DNA from: Gossypium raimondii
Lineage: Eukaryota > Streptophyta > Magnoliopsida > Malvales > Malvaceae
Assembly (NCBI RefSeq): GCF_025698545.1
Contig: NC_068570.1
Location: forward strand, 1,674,001 to 1,738,000
DNA length: 64,000 bases
Reading direction: 5' to 3'
The position numbers and the translations under genes were made by a program. Under the pieces are notes generated by a model. That model worked only from the letters and a program-made list of their open reading frames with translations, had not been told where the DNA came from and ran no database searches. Every line of letters begins with the position of its first letter. The first letter of the stretch is position 1. Positions 10,961 through 22,982 of this stretch are shown in pieces.

Positions 10961-12064
10961 ATATAAATTTTTAATGTATACTCAATAGTAACATATATTA
11001 AAAATGTTATAAATAAATATATATATATATTCAACAAAAATCTAGACGGTCTATTGTATATTTAACATTAGTACTTAGTAGATGTTAATGTATCAATACA
11101 TGCATTATAATATCATGGAAAATGTACTTGCAAATATTGAAGAAGGTAGATGAAGATTGCAGAATATTTAAAAGATAATAGCTAGAAGAAAATGACAGTG
11201 TTCATGGAAAGATGCTGAATAAACTTACTCTACTTGCTCTGGTGTGAAGGTATATATACACGAATTTCAGCCTCTCCCACCTTTGCCATTATTATTCACT
11301 CATACATTGCATTGTTCCATCATATCCAAATAGCCTTTTGCCTTGTTTCATCATCTCAACCAAAAGCTTTGTTTCATCAGATAAACTCTGCCTTTTTCCA
11401 GCCTCTCACGCATGCACGAAAAAGTTGTATTTTTCAGTCTTCATGTACTTCCCTTAACTGTTTTATGCAGGCGTGCTTTCCTTCATTGATACATACAGGC
11501 ACGCAAGGTACATTAACTAAAGTCGGCACTTTGGGGGACCGACTTCACCTCTCTTAATTCTCTGCACTAATTTCTTTTATGGATTTTCATTGTATTATCT
11601 TTCTTTTTGATATTTTGATTATTTGCAATGTTTTATATGGATTAATTTTATGCAATTTTCAACGTTCAACTTTTGGATTTAGTATTTATATTTTAATTTG
11701 ATGAATTTTAATTTTAAAAATTTTGAATTGATTAATTTTAGTTTTCAAGAAAAATTTCGTTCGATTAAATTGTGTTATTATTCTTGTACTATATTTAAGT
11801 TATAGTTTTAGTTCTTATTCTCCAATTAGATCTTAGTCTTTATAATTTTCGAATTTCAAAATTTTAATATTAATGCAAACTATAGTCATAATTGACTTTT
11901 TTATGAGTAATACTTAAAATAATAAGTTAAAAAAATATTACATATATGATGATATGATTATCATATCAGAATTTAAAAATAACAAAGGTTAACTTAAACA
12001 GTAACATTAAACATAAAACAGGGGTTTGACCAAAGCAAAAACATGAAACACGGAACAAACAACA
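10961..12064. other. AT-rich intergenic DNA
   Basis: No convincing gene. A 107-residue open frame at 11234-11557 follows a TATATATA stretch near 11251, but its translation matches nothing I know and its composition is not gene-like, so I do not call it. Confidence 0.4.
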
Positions 12065-13424
12065 TCAAATGGGTGCAGAAACAGCAGCCATGAACTCTTC
12101 ATCTGATTCAAGAGCATTCATTGAAAATGGTGGAAGGCAAATCTCCATGTCAACACTCCCTTCTCCTTCACGGCCTGGATACGGTGAAATTTTACCATCA
12201 AACTTATTACCATATCCACTTCGAAGCGTAAGTGCTTTCCCTAACCCAAACTCGTTTCCATACATATTGAACCTTGGCGAGCTTCCAATAATCAGACTTC
12301 GTGCATATAAATGTGGCGAACTCTGGTAAACGAAAGGTGATTGAAGCCAATCTTTGACAAAACCACGCACTGATTTGTCTGTATGGTTAACCACGGCTTG
12401 GTTCAATTTCCAAGCAGCCCAACCGAGACCATGTTCAAGCAGTTCACCAGCTGTGGTCATTGCTGTCACGGTTTGAAACGAGTTCGCAAAGTAATTAGGG
12501 GATAATGGTGGTTCAAGTCTTGACCTATTGTTTATAGCCAATGTGCAACGAGTAACAATCTCACATGGTAAACGACGAGCTCTTGTTATGGACCTCCATA
12601 CAAATGCAGATAAAGACTTTTGGTGGTGTTAGATTCTGTGTTAGCCTTTTCTTTGAGCTTTGCAATGGACTCGGCTGAGAAATGTAATATTCTCTCCAAA
12701 ACATGGGGTGTTTCAAATCTGGTGATGAACTCATCTTGGTGAGTGAAAGGAAGGATAAGCAATGGGCCATTATTACCCTCTGGAAACCATCTCTCCAACA
12801 CGGGGGAGCTTGAGATTTTTATATTAGTATCTCCTTGTGCTTGAAATATTTCAGACAAGACAATGTGTTGAAGAAATGCCAAAAAGTGGTTCCATCGGCA
12901 ATAACATGGTTCATAGAACAACCTATGAAGACTTCATCTATCAACTCGGTGACCTGAATCGATAACAAAGGCCTGGTGTGACCTTCATAGTTGATTGCTC
13001 GATCATGGTCAAAGAACGCTTGAACTACCAACGGAACATAAGTAGGGGAAACAATGTCGTACACCGACATATCAACAGCGGCATGTATAAATTTGGCTCC
13101 AGGGCTGTTGTTGCAATCGACACAGACGAAATGAGACTTTGGGTTTTGTTCTATTTTTGTTGCAAAGCGACCTGCTAAGGGATAGAAGTGAACGAGGGTG
13201 ATGGAAAGGGATCGCTTAAGCCTCACCAAGACATTGTTGATCAAGTTTTGTTCACAATAATCCCCTGATGCTGGTTTGGTAAAAAGAAGACCCTTTTGGA
13301 TGTAGTGTACGGAAAGCATGACAAGATCTCATGTTGAGAGATAAAAGGGCTGTTTTGATTCTTCAGAAACATGTTGTGGTGTAACAAAACATTCTGAGAT
13401 GATTCGAACTGTTGATGAATCCAT
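12065..13424 (-). pseudogene. BAHD (HXXXD-type) acyltransferase pseudogene, copy A
   Basis: It is full length relative to intact copy B (21028-22395), with start ATG at 13422-13424 and stop at 12065-12067. The HXXXD motif survives (SMNHVIADGT), as does the C-terminal NEFGLGKA, which stands where most BAHD enzymes have DFGWG. Three lesions break it. TGG for Trp in the LTTWDL motif has become TGA (near 13330). A perfect 5-bp tandem duplication (GACAA twice, 12854-12863) shifts frame after the HXXXD region. A 13-bp deletion near 12628 shifts frame again. The two shifts do not cancel. By eye it is clearly more diverged from copies B and C than they are from each other. Confidence 0.93.
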
Positions 13425-14128
13425 TTCTTTCTTTTGGTTGCTCAAAAATGCAAAACTGAAAGTTTAGCTGGTATATAAAAGTGTTAAAGATGAGCAATAC
13501 TGGTTATTCAGCACTAAATATTTCACGATGAGCAATTATTACATTATCATAAATTGAAGTAAAAAGAAAAGAGAAGTTGCAAATATTGAAGACAAACCTG
13601 AACAAATAGAGATTGGGACAAACCTTAAGCTCTCAAGTCCCAAGCTTTTTTCGAAGATTACAAAAAAAAAAAAGATGAATGACGTAGGCAGATCGAAAGT
13701 GGGGTGTGTGTTTTTTTTTTTTCCATATTTCTGGCTTGTATGCATAGGATAATAAATATCCACTGCAGGGAGAAATATAAGCTAGAACATGATCCGTGTC
13801 AGTTAAAGTGGAATCTCAAGGTAAGCAATGGAAAACGAGATGTTTGTAAATCTTGATTGTTTACAATTTTGTACATTTGATGTTTGAAAAATGAGGAATC
13901 AACTGAAGTGGTTGGAAACTGCAAAATCAAGTTGCAGTAAAGTTGAAACTTAATGCTAATATGGTATTTGTGTTCAGTGTGGTAGTTTTGCTTGGTTACT
14001 TGATGTTATTATTGTTCAATTTGAGGGCCAAAAGTATTCTCATCCTTGGTAGCTATGTTACTTGAACTTGGGTAGAGTGTCGATGATGATCACTAATCTA
14101 ACTATAAATATAACCAAGGCAAGTATAC
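13425..14128. other. Upstream flank of BAHD copy A and unclassified repeat edge
   Basis: A TTTTATATACC stretch on the minus strand near 13475 is a possible TATA box about 50 bases from the pseudogene ATG. The rest has poly-T/poly-A runs and no gene. From about 14030 the sequence appears to be the start of the repeat that continues after the MITE at 14604. Confidence 0.4.
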
Positions 14129-14603
14129 TAGAGGTGCTCATGGGCCGGGCCGGGCCGGGTTCGGGTCGGGCCCATAAAAAATTTCGGCCCGGGAAAAAAT
14201 CATAAGCCCGGGCCCGACCCGGCCCGGCCTATTTTTATTTTAAAAATTTTAAAAAATTAAAAAAAGTATTTTAAAAATATTTTTAAAATATTTTAAAATT
14301 AAAAAAATTAAAAAAAGTATTTTAAAAATATTTTAAAATTAAAAAAATTTAAAAAAAGTATTTTAAAAATATTTTAAAATTTAAAAAAATTAAAAAAGTA
14401 TGTAAAAATATTTTTAAATTAAAAAAATAAATATATTTATTAAATCGGGCCGGGCCGGGCCCGGGCCGAAAAAGAGGTGCCCGAGGCCTGGCCCATTTTC
14501 TAAACGGGCCTCGTTTTTTTGCCCAAGCCCATATTTCGGGCCTATATTTTTACCCAAACCCTCCCATATTTCGGGCGGGCCGCCCGGCCCATGAGCACCT
14601 CTA
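14129..14603. mobile_element. hAT-type MITE, 475 bp, GC-rich ends, perfect 8-bp target duplication
   Basis: The ends TAGAGGTGCTCATGGGCC and GGCCCATGAGCACCTCTA are exact inverted repeats. They are flanked on both sides by AAGTATAC (14121-14128 and 14604-14611), an 8-bp duplication typical of hAT transposition. The ends are very GC-rich (repeated GGGCC) while the core is an almost pure A/T run of TTTTAAAAATATTTT words. There is no transposase, so it is non-autonomous. Confidence 0.93.
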
Positions 14604-15830
14604 AAGTATACCTATCGAATAATAGCATAGTTATGGTGAGTAGGGAATATCGTATCCACGAGGATTAAAAGTACTAGTAATTACTATTTTTCTATTATAT
14701 AGCCGTTAAATTGGAGTGATTGTTTTTAATCTAAAATTACTAAACTAATTTAACTAAGAACGCAACAGAGAATAAGATAGAAAAATAATCAAAGATGCGA
14801 ATGAGATAGATAATACCCAGGAAAGAATCCACCTAGACTTCACTTATTATTATGAATCTGAATTTAAACGATTTATTTACTTGTGTCTTGATCTGTAGAA
14901 ATTCTTAAATTATTCTAATATCTCTTTCGAGAGTAAAAACAACTGACTCTAGGTTGATTAATTGAAATATCTTTCTAATTAAAACCCCTATTGTCCCATT
15001 AACTCGATCTATGGATTCTCCTATTAGATTTGACTCTAATCCGGTAGATTTATGTCGTCCTATTTCTAGGATTGCATGCAACTCAACTCAATTATACTAG
15101 AGCTACTCTTAAACAGGAACTTTTGCTCCACTGAAATGAGCAAATTAAACATGAATTAATATTCTGAAAATATTAAAACACGAAATAAGCATACATAATT
15201 GAGAACAAGAATCAAGTATGTATCATGTAAATCAGAAATCAAATAATAAGATTCATCATAAGATTCATCTTCCCTAGGTATCTAGGGAATTTACTTCATA
15301 ATCCTGAATAGAAACATCTCAAAATTAGGATAACAACAAGACATAAAGAAACTCAATAAAACTTCTAAAAAAATTAAATGGAGATCTTCAATCTTGAAGG
15401 AGATCCGCTTCCGAGTTGATTCCGATGACATTCTTCGAGTCTTTTCTTCAATCTTCTCCGTATGTCTCCTTAAGTCCTCTTCTAATTGTTATTTATAGAC
15501 TTTAGAATGCTCCGAAAACCTAAAAATTGAGTTTTTCGCGTATTTAGGAAGCAGGGTGCGTTATCGACACGGACTGGCACATGGGCGTGTGACTAGCCCG
15601 TGTGGTAATGCACAGGCCGTGTGGTTCCTGAAAACAGCTCCATTTATCCGATTTTGGCTCGTTTTTCGCTCATTTCACTCCCAAGTGCTCTCCTAAGCAT
15701 AGAAACATGAATTTAAAGGATTAGGAGCAATAAATTCACTAATTTACATAATTAATCATCCAAAAACGCATTCAGAATGAGATTAAAATATGTTACTTTT
15801 ATAGCTTATCAGTCGAAAATAGGTATATTT
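14604..15830. repeat. Unclassified interspersed repeat interrupted by the hAT MITE
   Basis: The text beginning CTATCGAATAATAGCATAG, then GTATCCACGAGGATTAA, is a familiar type of dispersed plant repeat. It includes ACACGG/CCGTGT words near 15575-15635 like those in the LTR at 26780-27060, and probably ends near AGCTTATCA at about 15810. There is no coding domain. The MITE duplication implies the repeat originally ran straight from ...CAAGGCAAGTATAC into CTATCG. Confidence 0.45.
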
Positions 15831-16679
15831 ACTCTTTTAAAGTTTTATCCCATACTCATATGTCGAGTATCGGACAAGGACGTTTTCAAGAAATATAAAG
15901 AGACAGAGCAACATAACATGGCAAATACAAGCTGAGTTGTAATTGTAATCTGCAACTTTTGGGTATAAGGATTTCATTTTCTGCATGTATTTGATTTTTG
16001 GGATTTGCCTGCTGCTATTAAAGTAGTAATGTATATGCATTTATCTATCCCCTCAAGATTCCTAGTAGTTGGTTCTTTGACTCAATTTTCACCAATGCTT
16101 CTTGCCTGTGCAAATTCAAATATCGGATCTACTAGTCCTCCTGGGGTTTTTGAAATTCAATGCCTTCATATTTCAGTCCATGATCGAACATCATTTTAAA
16201 GTTTTTGTCCTTCATGATCTTTCTTGACCTATTTGTAAGTTTTATCCAAGCTGAAGATGCCTTGAATGATGCCCTAAACTTGAAGGTTCCACTGCTCCAG
16301 AAAATTTGAATGTATCACCAACGTGGGCAACTTTAGCTAGTTTGAAATCACTTGATTCACATTACAACTTTTGTTTTAATGAGATTAGGTGAACCATTGA
16401 AAATGGCAGAAGTAGCTGTTGAAGGTAGGCTTCTTCCCACACAGAAAATTTGAGTGAATTTCTAGCAACCTCACTGCTTTGTTTCCGTTTTATTCTAGTT
16501 TGGCTGATAAAGTTGAAGTTGATTAAATCATTTTCCATATATGGTTTTGAAAGATACCTATTGATTGCTTGGACTCAAAATGTGCAATGACAACCGTGTG
16601 AGCTTTTCGAGGTTATAATGTCATACTCAGAACATAATTGCAATTATGGACAGGATTTAATTCTAGCACAGTAAATTCG
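15831..16679. other. Intergenic DNA, nothing recognised
   Basis: Less AT-rich than its surroundings, with short open frames but no motif I can name. It might hold eroded exons; I cannot support that. Confidence 0.35.
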
Positions 16680-17210
16680 TTCATTTAAGATAACAGTTTA
16701 CTTGATTTAATATCGCGATTATCCTCTTTACGGTCCACTGATTTAATATCGTGACTTTCAATTTTTTAACAATTCGCTTGATTTAATCTCGTGACTGTCA
16801 TTTTTATAATCTGTTGATTTAAGATCGAGACCATCCGTTTTCTAACAGTTTGCTGATTTAATATCGTAACTGTCATTTTTACGATCCGCTTATCTAAGAT
16901 CGCAACCTTCAGTTTTTCTAACAGTTTGCTTGATTTAATCTTGTGACTAACATTTTTATGGTTCGCTGATTTAAGATCGTGACCTTCGGTTTTCTAACAA
17001 TTTGCTTGATTTAATCTTGCGACTATCATTTTTACGATCCGCTAATTTAATATCGCAACCTTCAATTTTCTAATAGTTCGCTTGATTTAATCTCGCAACT
17101 ATCATTTTTATGGCTTGTTGATTTAATAGCACAACCTTTGATTTTCTAACAGTTTGCTGATTCACGATCACGACTATCATTTTTAAAGCTCGCTAATTTT
17201 TTCGACAAGG
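16680..17210. repeat. Diverged tandem array, about seven units of 76 bp
   Basis: The landmark C/A-T-C-A-TTTTTA recurs near 16720, 16796, 16871, 16948, 17024, 17100 and 17175, a spacing of 75-77 bases. Each unit contains a GATTTAATATCG-like word, a CTAACAGTTTGCT-like word and a CGATCCGC-like word. Units differ by many substitutions, so the array is old. It is unrelated in sequence to the 77-bp array at 6637. Confidence 0.85.
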
Positions 17211-19195
17211 TGAGGGACAAATTTTTACTTACGAAAAATACAGTTCGTAGTATTCTACAATACAATTCTTGACTCCTATACCACACTATCGAACAATAAA
17301 ATTTTCTCAATAAAGTTTCAAGTTAAAACATATATAGTAAACCCCAAATTTCACAATTCGCACGTGTAAATTTATCTCAGAAGAATCACTTTAAAACAAT
17401 ATAATAGGGACAAATTATTATACAATTATAATAAAAATAATTCGACCTGATAAACCCTTATTCATATATTTCTAAAGACCCCTCTAGGGCTCTCTAGACT
17501 ACATTTTCGGCACCTCTCAAGAAAATAAAGAAAGCTCTCTTTGTTTTTGAAATTTTAAAATATTTTAAAATTTTAAATATATATATATATATATATATTT
17601 ATATACCTCATGTGACCCATATCACACTCATTATGCTTTTTATTTTATTTTATAATAATGGTTAATTTATATTTTTCGTTCTTTTAATATGTTTAAAATT
17701 GATATTTAATCTTTATAGTTTAATTTTTAATATAATTTAGTCTTTATATTTTATAATATTATTAATTAATTCAAATAGTTAATATAATTAACTTTTCAAT
17801 TAAAATTTTATGTGATTATATATAATTTGAAAGCAAATTTTTAATCCATCAAGTACAAGAATTAAATTCTTGAAAATAAAAGTAGGAGGACTAAATTCCA
17901 AATGTACAAAGTGTAGAGATTAAGTCATGATTGTTTGAACCGAACCAGATTAGTTGAGGTATCGATTTGGAGAGAGGCATTATATCAGTTGAGTTGTAAA
18001 CTAGTACGAACCGAATAAACTAAGCTAAAAATGAATTGAGTTAAATTTTTTTTTACTAATTTATTTAATTGAATCATACAAGCCAGTAGCATATCCAATT
18101 TAACGACCGATTTATTTTTAAAAATCTTGCTTAAAATATATTTTAAACTTCAAATTTCAACCTTAAAATTTAACACAAATAAATGATCAACATAACGAAG
18201 CCTAAATCATCCATACTAATATATCCTAGTAAATATTAAAGAGCCCAAATTAAATTATTAATCTCCTCGCTTGCAGTTGTTTATTACAATGCGACCGACT
18301 CCGATGCAATCAATAATAACTCAAATTAGCTAAGTGAAAGTTTGATTCAAGGTGGTAGAGGCGTTTCTAGTTTCACTGAAGATTTGTTGTCAATTTTCTT
18401 TGACATCATCGTCAAATTTTTTCTTAATATTTATATTTTTTTAATTTTTTGAATGTATAAATATTAAGAGTTAAATTTGTTAAAATTTTTAAAGTTAGGG
18501 TTAAATTAAAAAATGGATAAACATTTAGAATAAATTTTTTATTATACAAAATCACGTCAGCATTCTGTTTGGTAACCAAGTACATTTTAACGATTGAGTG
18601 ACTATAATCAAAATCGACTTGACAGGAGTGACTAAGGAACAAAAAAAACCAATGACCAAAATAGAAACATATTAAAATTTGGGTGACTATTTGAGTAGTT
18701 TACCCTATATTTTAATTTGTATCTTATATTAAATATCTGAAAGTGTATATATCTATAATATATATATATATAAGCACGAGTTCGAAAGAACTTTTGAATC
18801 GAGAATATTTTGTAATATTCATTTAATTAATAAAATGACTTTAAATAAATATTTTTAAAAATAATAAAAGTTTTACTAATTTGAATTATATAGTTAAAAT
18901 AATATATAAAATCATATCAATAATATTTTTTGTTGTATAATAGAATTTTTATTGGTTTGAATTACACAATAGAGTATATTAATTATTAATAACATATATT
19001 ATTTTAAATCGATTATCGTTTAATGAGTGTTACAATTATATATCAATTAAAAATAAGATTTTATCATTAAAAATAAAATTCAATAATTGGAGATTATAGC
19101 ATTGGTAAGTTTGAAGTGTCTAAAATATGATGGATTATTAAAGTATCGACTTTTTGAAGAAAAAAATTCAAGTTATAACAAAACGATAATGACAC
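17211..19195. other. AT-rich intergenic DNA with an (AT)n tract and a foldback fragment
   Basis: A TA dinucleotide run lies at about 17577-17601. At 18520-18710 GAGTGACTA words end in GTAGTTTACCC, the same terminal word as the foldback at 30680-31474, so this is probably one arm of a related element. No genes. Confidence 0.45.
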
Positions 19196-20250
19196 CACTC
19201 AATTAGTCACATCAACTTGTTATTTGGTAGTAACACTGGCTCAAATCAACAGTCTCAACTGCACAAAGCATTTAAATCTGATTACTATTTCCTTTGATGG
19301 ATCTAACCACTCACTCAATTAATCACGTCAACTTGTTCTTTGGTAAATTGATTACAATAATTGCAGATTGTATCAATTCTTCCAACTGCAGGTCGCATAA
19401 CATCGAATCAACGGATCCTAATTCATTTGATGCTATTATGACTTAGTGAGATGGTTGAGCCTATTTCCTAAACCGGAGAAATAATGAATATCAATATACA
19501 GGTATTGAATATAGTTTCAAATTTCATGATTCAAAAATTAGATAAAAAAATAAGCCTAAAATAAAATAAAAATACAGGTATTGAATTTTACAATTCGAAT
19601 AACAAATTGGTGTAAATACCTTTTGGTCTTTGTCAAGTTTGAAAATGAGCAAATTGGTCACTCTCTCAACAAAAATTACAAAATAATTCAAAATAATTTT
19701 AGATTTTAAAATATTTATAAAATTCCAAAATTTATATTTTTAAAAGTTTATAAAAATTTCAAAAAAGCTAATGTTTAATTTTTTAATTTAACTCGAACAA
19801 TTTCTCTCGATTCAACTCGACTCAAATTTTATTTCACTCGACTCGATTCAAAAAAATTTCAAATTAAATTAGGATGATAAAATAAAACTCATCAACTCGA
19901 ATTTCTTTCACTCAATTTCGACTCAATTCAATTGGACGCTCACATCTAAACATAAAAAATGAACAATTAAAAGTCAAATTAAATAAAAAATTAAAATTAA
20001 TAAAAATAAATAATAAAAATATATTGATTAAGCGTATTATTAAAACCAAGAAGGAAACAAAAAAAGAGAAAATTTCCCCTAAAGGGACGGCTTTTGAAAA
20101 GATTATAGTAGGCCGGTAAGTTTTCTAATCTTTTAAGTAGGTAGAGTTTTTGTCTCTTTAGTTGTTAAGTTTCTCTATACAAGAACGTTCGTGGTTTCTT
20201 CCCAAAGCATTCATTTATTATTTTAATTTGTCAGATTTTCTAGGTAGGTT
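19196..20250. repeat. Left copy of a duplicated block flanking BAHD gene B
   Basis: 19196-19562 aligns by eye with 22983-23325 (shared ACTCAATTAGTCAC, CAACTTGTTATTTGGTAG, TTCTTCCAACTG, GATGCTATTATGACTT, AGCCTAAAAT). 20169-20224 aligns with 23326-23383 (GTTTCTCTA-ACAAGAA, CATTCATTTATTA). The two halves are contiguous in the right copy but separated here by about 600 bp, so the left copy received an insertion. The orientation is direct. Confidence 0.75.
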
Positions 20251-20321
20251 GGAGTTTCTATGTCATGCATGCTTTCCAAATGTTTTTCAATAAATAAAAT
20301 CAATATTTATTCAGAAAAAAA

Positions 20322-20675
20322 TGGGTAAAAATTTTCGTTTGTTTCAAGTTATATTTTAATTATTTATATTTGAAATATTTTGGTCATTTATGTTATCGTT
20401 TTGTTATGAAATGACCATCCTGCCGTTAAGATTTATTACCTCTCAAATAACAATCTGATGTAGCAGTTAAAATGGGTTTACATGCCAACATGAATGTCAA
20501 AAAAACAATAGTTAAATATTAATATCGGCATGTAAAACTCATTTTAATTATCACGTCAAAGTGACCTTTTCATAGCAAAACAATAATAAAATGATTAAAA
20601 CTTAAAATTTCAAATATAAATAAATAAAATATAACTTGAAATAAATAAAAGTATCTATTTTAATAATTTAACCGG
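20322..20675. mobile_element. Foldback MITE in the promoter of BAHD gene B
   Basis: The arms pair over about 100 bases or more: the left arm carries TTTCAAGTTATATTTTA and ATTTATATTTGAAAT, and the reverse complement of the right arm carries the same words. A second inner pairing joins the two ACATGCC words. The homologous promoter of copy C (33375-33674) runs from TATTTATTCAG to ATAATTTATTTGT without it, which independently marks its edges. The element lies about 350-700 bases before the ATG of gene B. Confidence 0.8.
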
Positions 20676-20930
20676 AAAAAAGTAATAGAATATAATTTAT
20701 TTGTGTATAAACTATTGTTTTTTTTTGGGGGATCAGTTCAACATAAAAAAGATAATTTAATTGGTTCAATCATGCATATAATACGCAAATTATATAATAT
20801 ATAAACAATATTGCTCAAATATTTGACTCGATTCCCAGCAATTCAACAACCAAATAAAGCCAAGGTGTGAATCAAAAGTAGACAAAGCAAAATAGGTTTT
20901 TACCTTCCATTTGAGCAACCGATATATGTA

Positions 20931-20940
20931 TATATATAAA
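20931..20940 (+). promoter_or_regulatory. TATA box of BAHD gene B
   Basis: TATATATAAA lies 88 bases before the ATG at 21028. The same word is at 33579-33588, 87 bases before the ATG of copy C. Confidence 0.65.
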
Positions 20941-21027
20941 CACAACATTGCATCAATATTCAACAACCCTGCTAATCCAATCAAAATATACTTTACCCTC
21001 TTCCTCTCTAGCAACCCAATAAAAGAA

Positions 21028-22395
21028 ATGGAACAATCAACAGTTCGAATCATCTCAGAATGTTATGTTACACCACCACATGTTTCTGATCAATCAAAAC
21101 AGCCTTACTATTTGACAACATGGGATCTTGTTATGTTGTCTGTACAGTACATCCAAAAGGGTCTTCTCTATACCAAACCAGAGAATAGTTGTGAAGAAAA
21201 CTTGATCAACAATGTCTTGGACCGGCTCAAGCAATCCCTTTCCATTGCCCTCGTTCATTTCTATCCCTTATCAGGTCGGCTCGTAACGAAAATAGAAGAA
21301 AACCCAAAGTCTCATTTCGTGTTTGTGGATTGTAATAGCAGCCCAGGAGCCAAATTTATACATGCAGCTGTTGATTTATCTGTGTCCGACATTGTTTCAC
21401 CTACATATGTTCCGTTGGTTGTTCAATCGTTCTTCGATCATGATCGAGCAATCAACTATGATGGTCACACCAGGCCTTTGTTATCGATTCAGGTCACCGA
21501 ACTGGTAGATGGAGTGTTCATAGGTTGTTCAATGAACCATGTTCTTGGTGATGGAGCTACCTTTTGGCATTTCTTCAATGCATTATCCGAAATATTTCAA
21601 GCTCAAGGAGATACTAAAATGAAAATCTCACGTCCGCCAGTGCTAGAGAAATGGTTTCCAGAGGGTCATGGTCCATTACTTAACCTTCCTTTCACCAACC
21701 AAGATGAGTTCATCACTAGATTTGAAGCACCCGAGCTTTTAGAGAGAATGTTCCATTTCTCAGCAAAATCCATTGCAAAGCTCAAAGAAAGGGCTAACAC
21801 AGAATCCAACACCATCGAAATCTCCTCCTTTCAATCTTTATCTGCATTTGTATGGCGAACTATAACAAAGGCACGTCGTTTCCCAAACGAAACAGTCACT
21901 GGTTGTAGGTTAGCTATAAACAATAGGTCAAGGCTAGAACCAGCTTTGCCCCTAGATTACTTTGGAAACTCAATTCAATCTGTTAGAGCAGTGACCACAG
22001 CTGGTGAACTGCTCCACCATAATCTCGGTTGGGCTGCTTGGAAACTACACCAAGCTGTGGTTAACCATACAGATAAACAAGTGCGTGGTTTCGTCAATGG
22101 TTGGCTTGATTCACCCTTTATTTACAAGATTGCTCAGCTTTTTGACCCACAAAGTGTGATGTTTGGAAGCTCGCCGAGGTTCAACATGTATGAAAATGAG
22201 TTTGGGTTAGGGAAAGCATTGATGCTTCGAAGCGGATATGCCCATAAGTTTGATGGGAAAGTTTCGTCGTATCCAGGACGTGAAGGTGGTGGAAGTGTTG
22301 ACTTGGAAATTTGCCTTCCGCCATCTTCAATGAAAGCTCTTGAATTAGATGAAGAGTTCATGAGTGTTGTTTCTTCTGGTGGAATTGATATTTGA
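21028..22395 (+). CDS. BAHD-family (HXXXD-type) acyltransferase, intact, copy B
   Basis: A single exon encodes 455 residues, the usual BAHD size. BAHD enzymes transfer acyl groups from CoA thioesters to alcohols or amines in the cytosol, mostly in specialised metabolism. The catalytic motif is HVLGDG, with His171 and Asp175. The structural motif normally written DFGWG is EFGLG here (residues 391-395). The protein resembles the group annotated as At3g50280-like acetyltransferases, to which the salicylate-related EPS1 proteins also belong; the substrate cannot be told from sequence. I chose the ATG at 21028 over upstream in-frame codons because copies A and C start at the same place (ME/DxSTVRIISEC) and the TATA box fits. 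There is no signal peptide. It is the only intact member of the local trio. Confidence 0.93.
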   Translation: MEQSTVRIISECYVTPPHVSDQSKQPYYLTTWDLVMLSVQYIQKGLLYTKPENSCEENLINNVLDRLKQSLSIALVHFYPLSGRLVTKIEENPKSHFVFVDCNSSPGAKFIHAAVDLSVSDIVSPTYVPLVVQSFFDHDRAINYDGHTRPLLSIQVTELVDGVFIGCSMNHVLGDGATFWHFFNALSEIFQAQGDTKMKISRPPVLEKWFPEGHGPLLNLPFTNQDEFITRFEAPELLERMFHFSAKSIAKLKERANTESNTIEISSFQSLSAFVWRTITKARRFPNETVTGCRLAINNRSRLEPALPLDYFGNSIQSVRAVTTAGELLHHNLGWAAWKLHQAVVNHTDKQVRGFVNGWLDSPFIYKIAQLFDPQSVMFGSSPRFNMYENEFGLGKALMLRSGYAHKFDGKVSSYPGREGGGSVDLEICLPPSSMKALELDEEFMSVVSSGGIDI

Positions 22396-22982
22396 TAATA
22401 AAATATATTGTGGGTGGAATGGATAGAAAAATTAGCTTTTGATAATAATTAGCTTTAATTTTCATGATTTGACAAAAACCAAATAATTATTCCTTCTAAC
22501 AACCACCACTAAATTTGGATTGCTTTAACTATGATTTTAGTATTTCTATAATTTCATTTCACATTATTTAATTCTATATTTTTATAATGTTGTTAGAATG
22601 TTGAAATTGATAATTCATTTAGTTTCTATCATTAAAGTGAATTTTTTATAAAAAATTGTAAAATATTTGTTATTAGTTGAACATGATTGATTGAATTTTT
22701 ATATGCTTTTATTATATTATTGAGTAAAAATATCAATGTCATAATTACTTTAACAATAATCACTAGTGATATCATCGTTTTTTTTTTTGCTACTTGTATC
22801 ATCAATTTGAACATGCTAATAACATTCTTAAAATAACTGGTAAGTTTGGTTATAGTGATCAAGGAAACGCCTTTAGCCACCAGCCTTCCATGTGTAAAAT
22901 AACTGCAGAAATGCCCCATAACTAACCCTAACCGAGCGAACAACCCTAAAACACGCATAGACAATTTAACTCATCGGTTGCC
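22396..22982. other. 3' flank of BAHD gene B
   Basis: AATAAA-like words occur soon after the stop (AATAAAATA near 22399). Similarity to copy C ends a few codons before the stop. The rest is AT-rich with no gene. Confidence 0.45.

Noticed and set aside
11234..11557. 107-codon open frame after a TATA-like stretch
   Set aside because: Translation is Ser/Phe/His-rich with no motif, and there is no conserved neighbour or splice context.
16680..17210. Possible CRISPR-like array because of regular spacing
   Set aside because: Units are fully repetitive with no unique spacers, the DNA is plant nuclear, and no cas genes exist.
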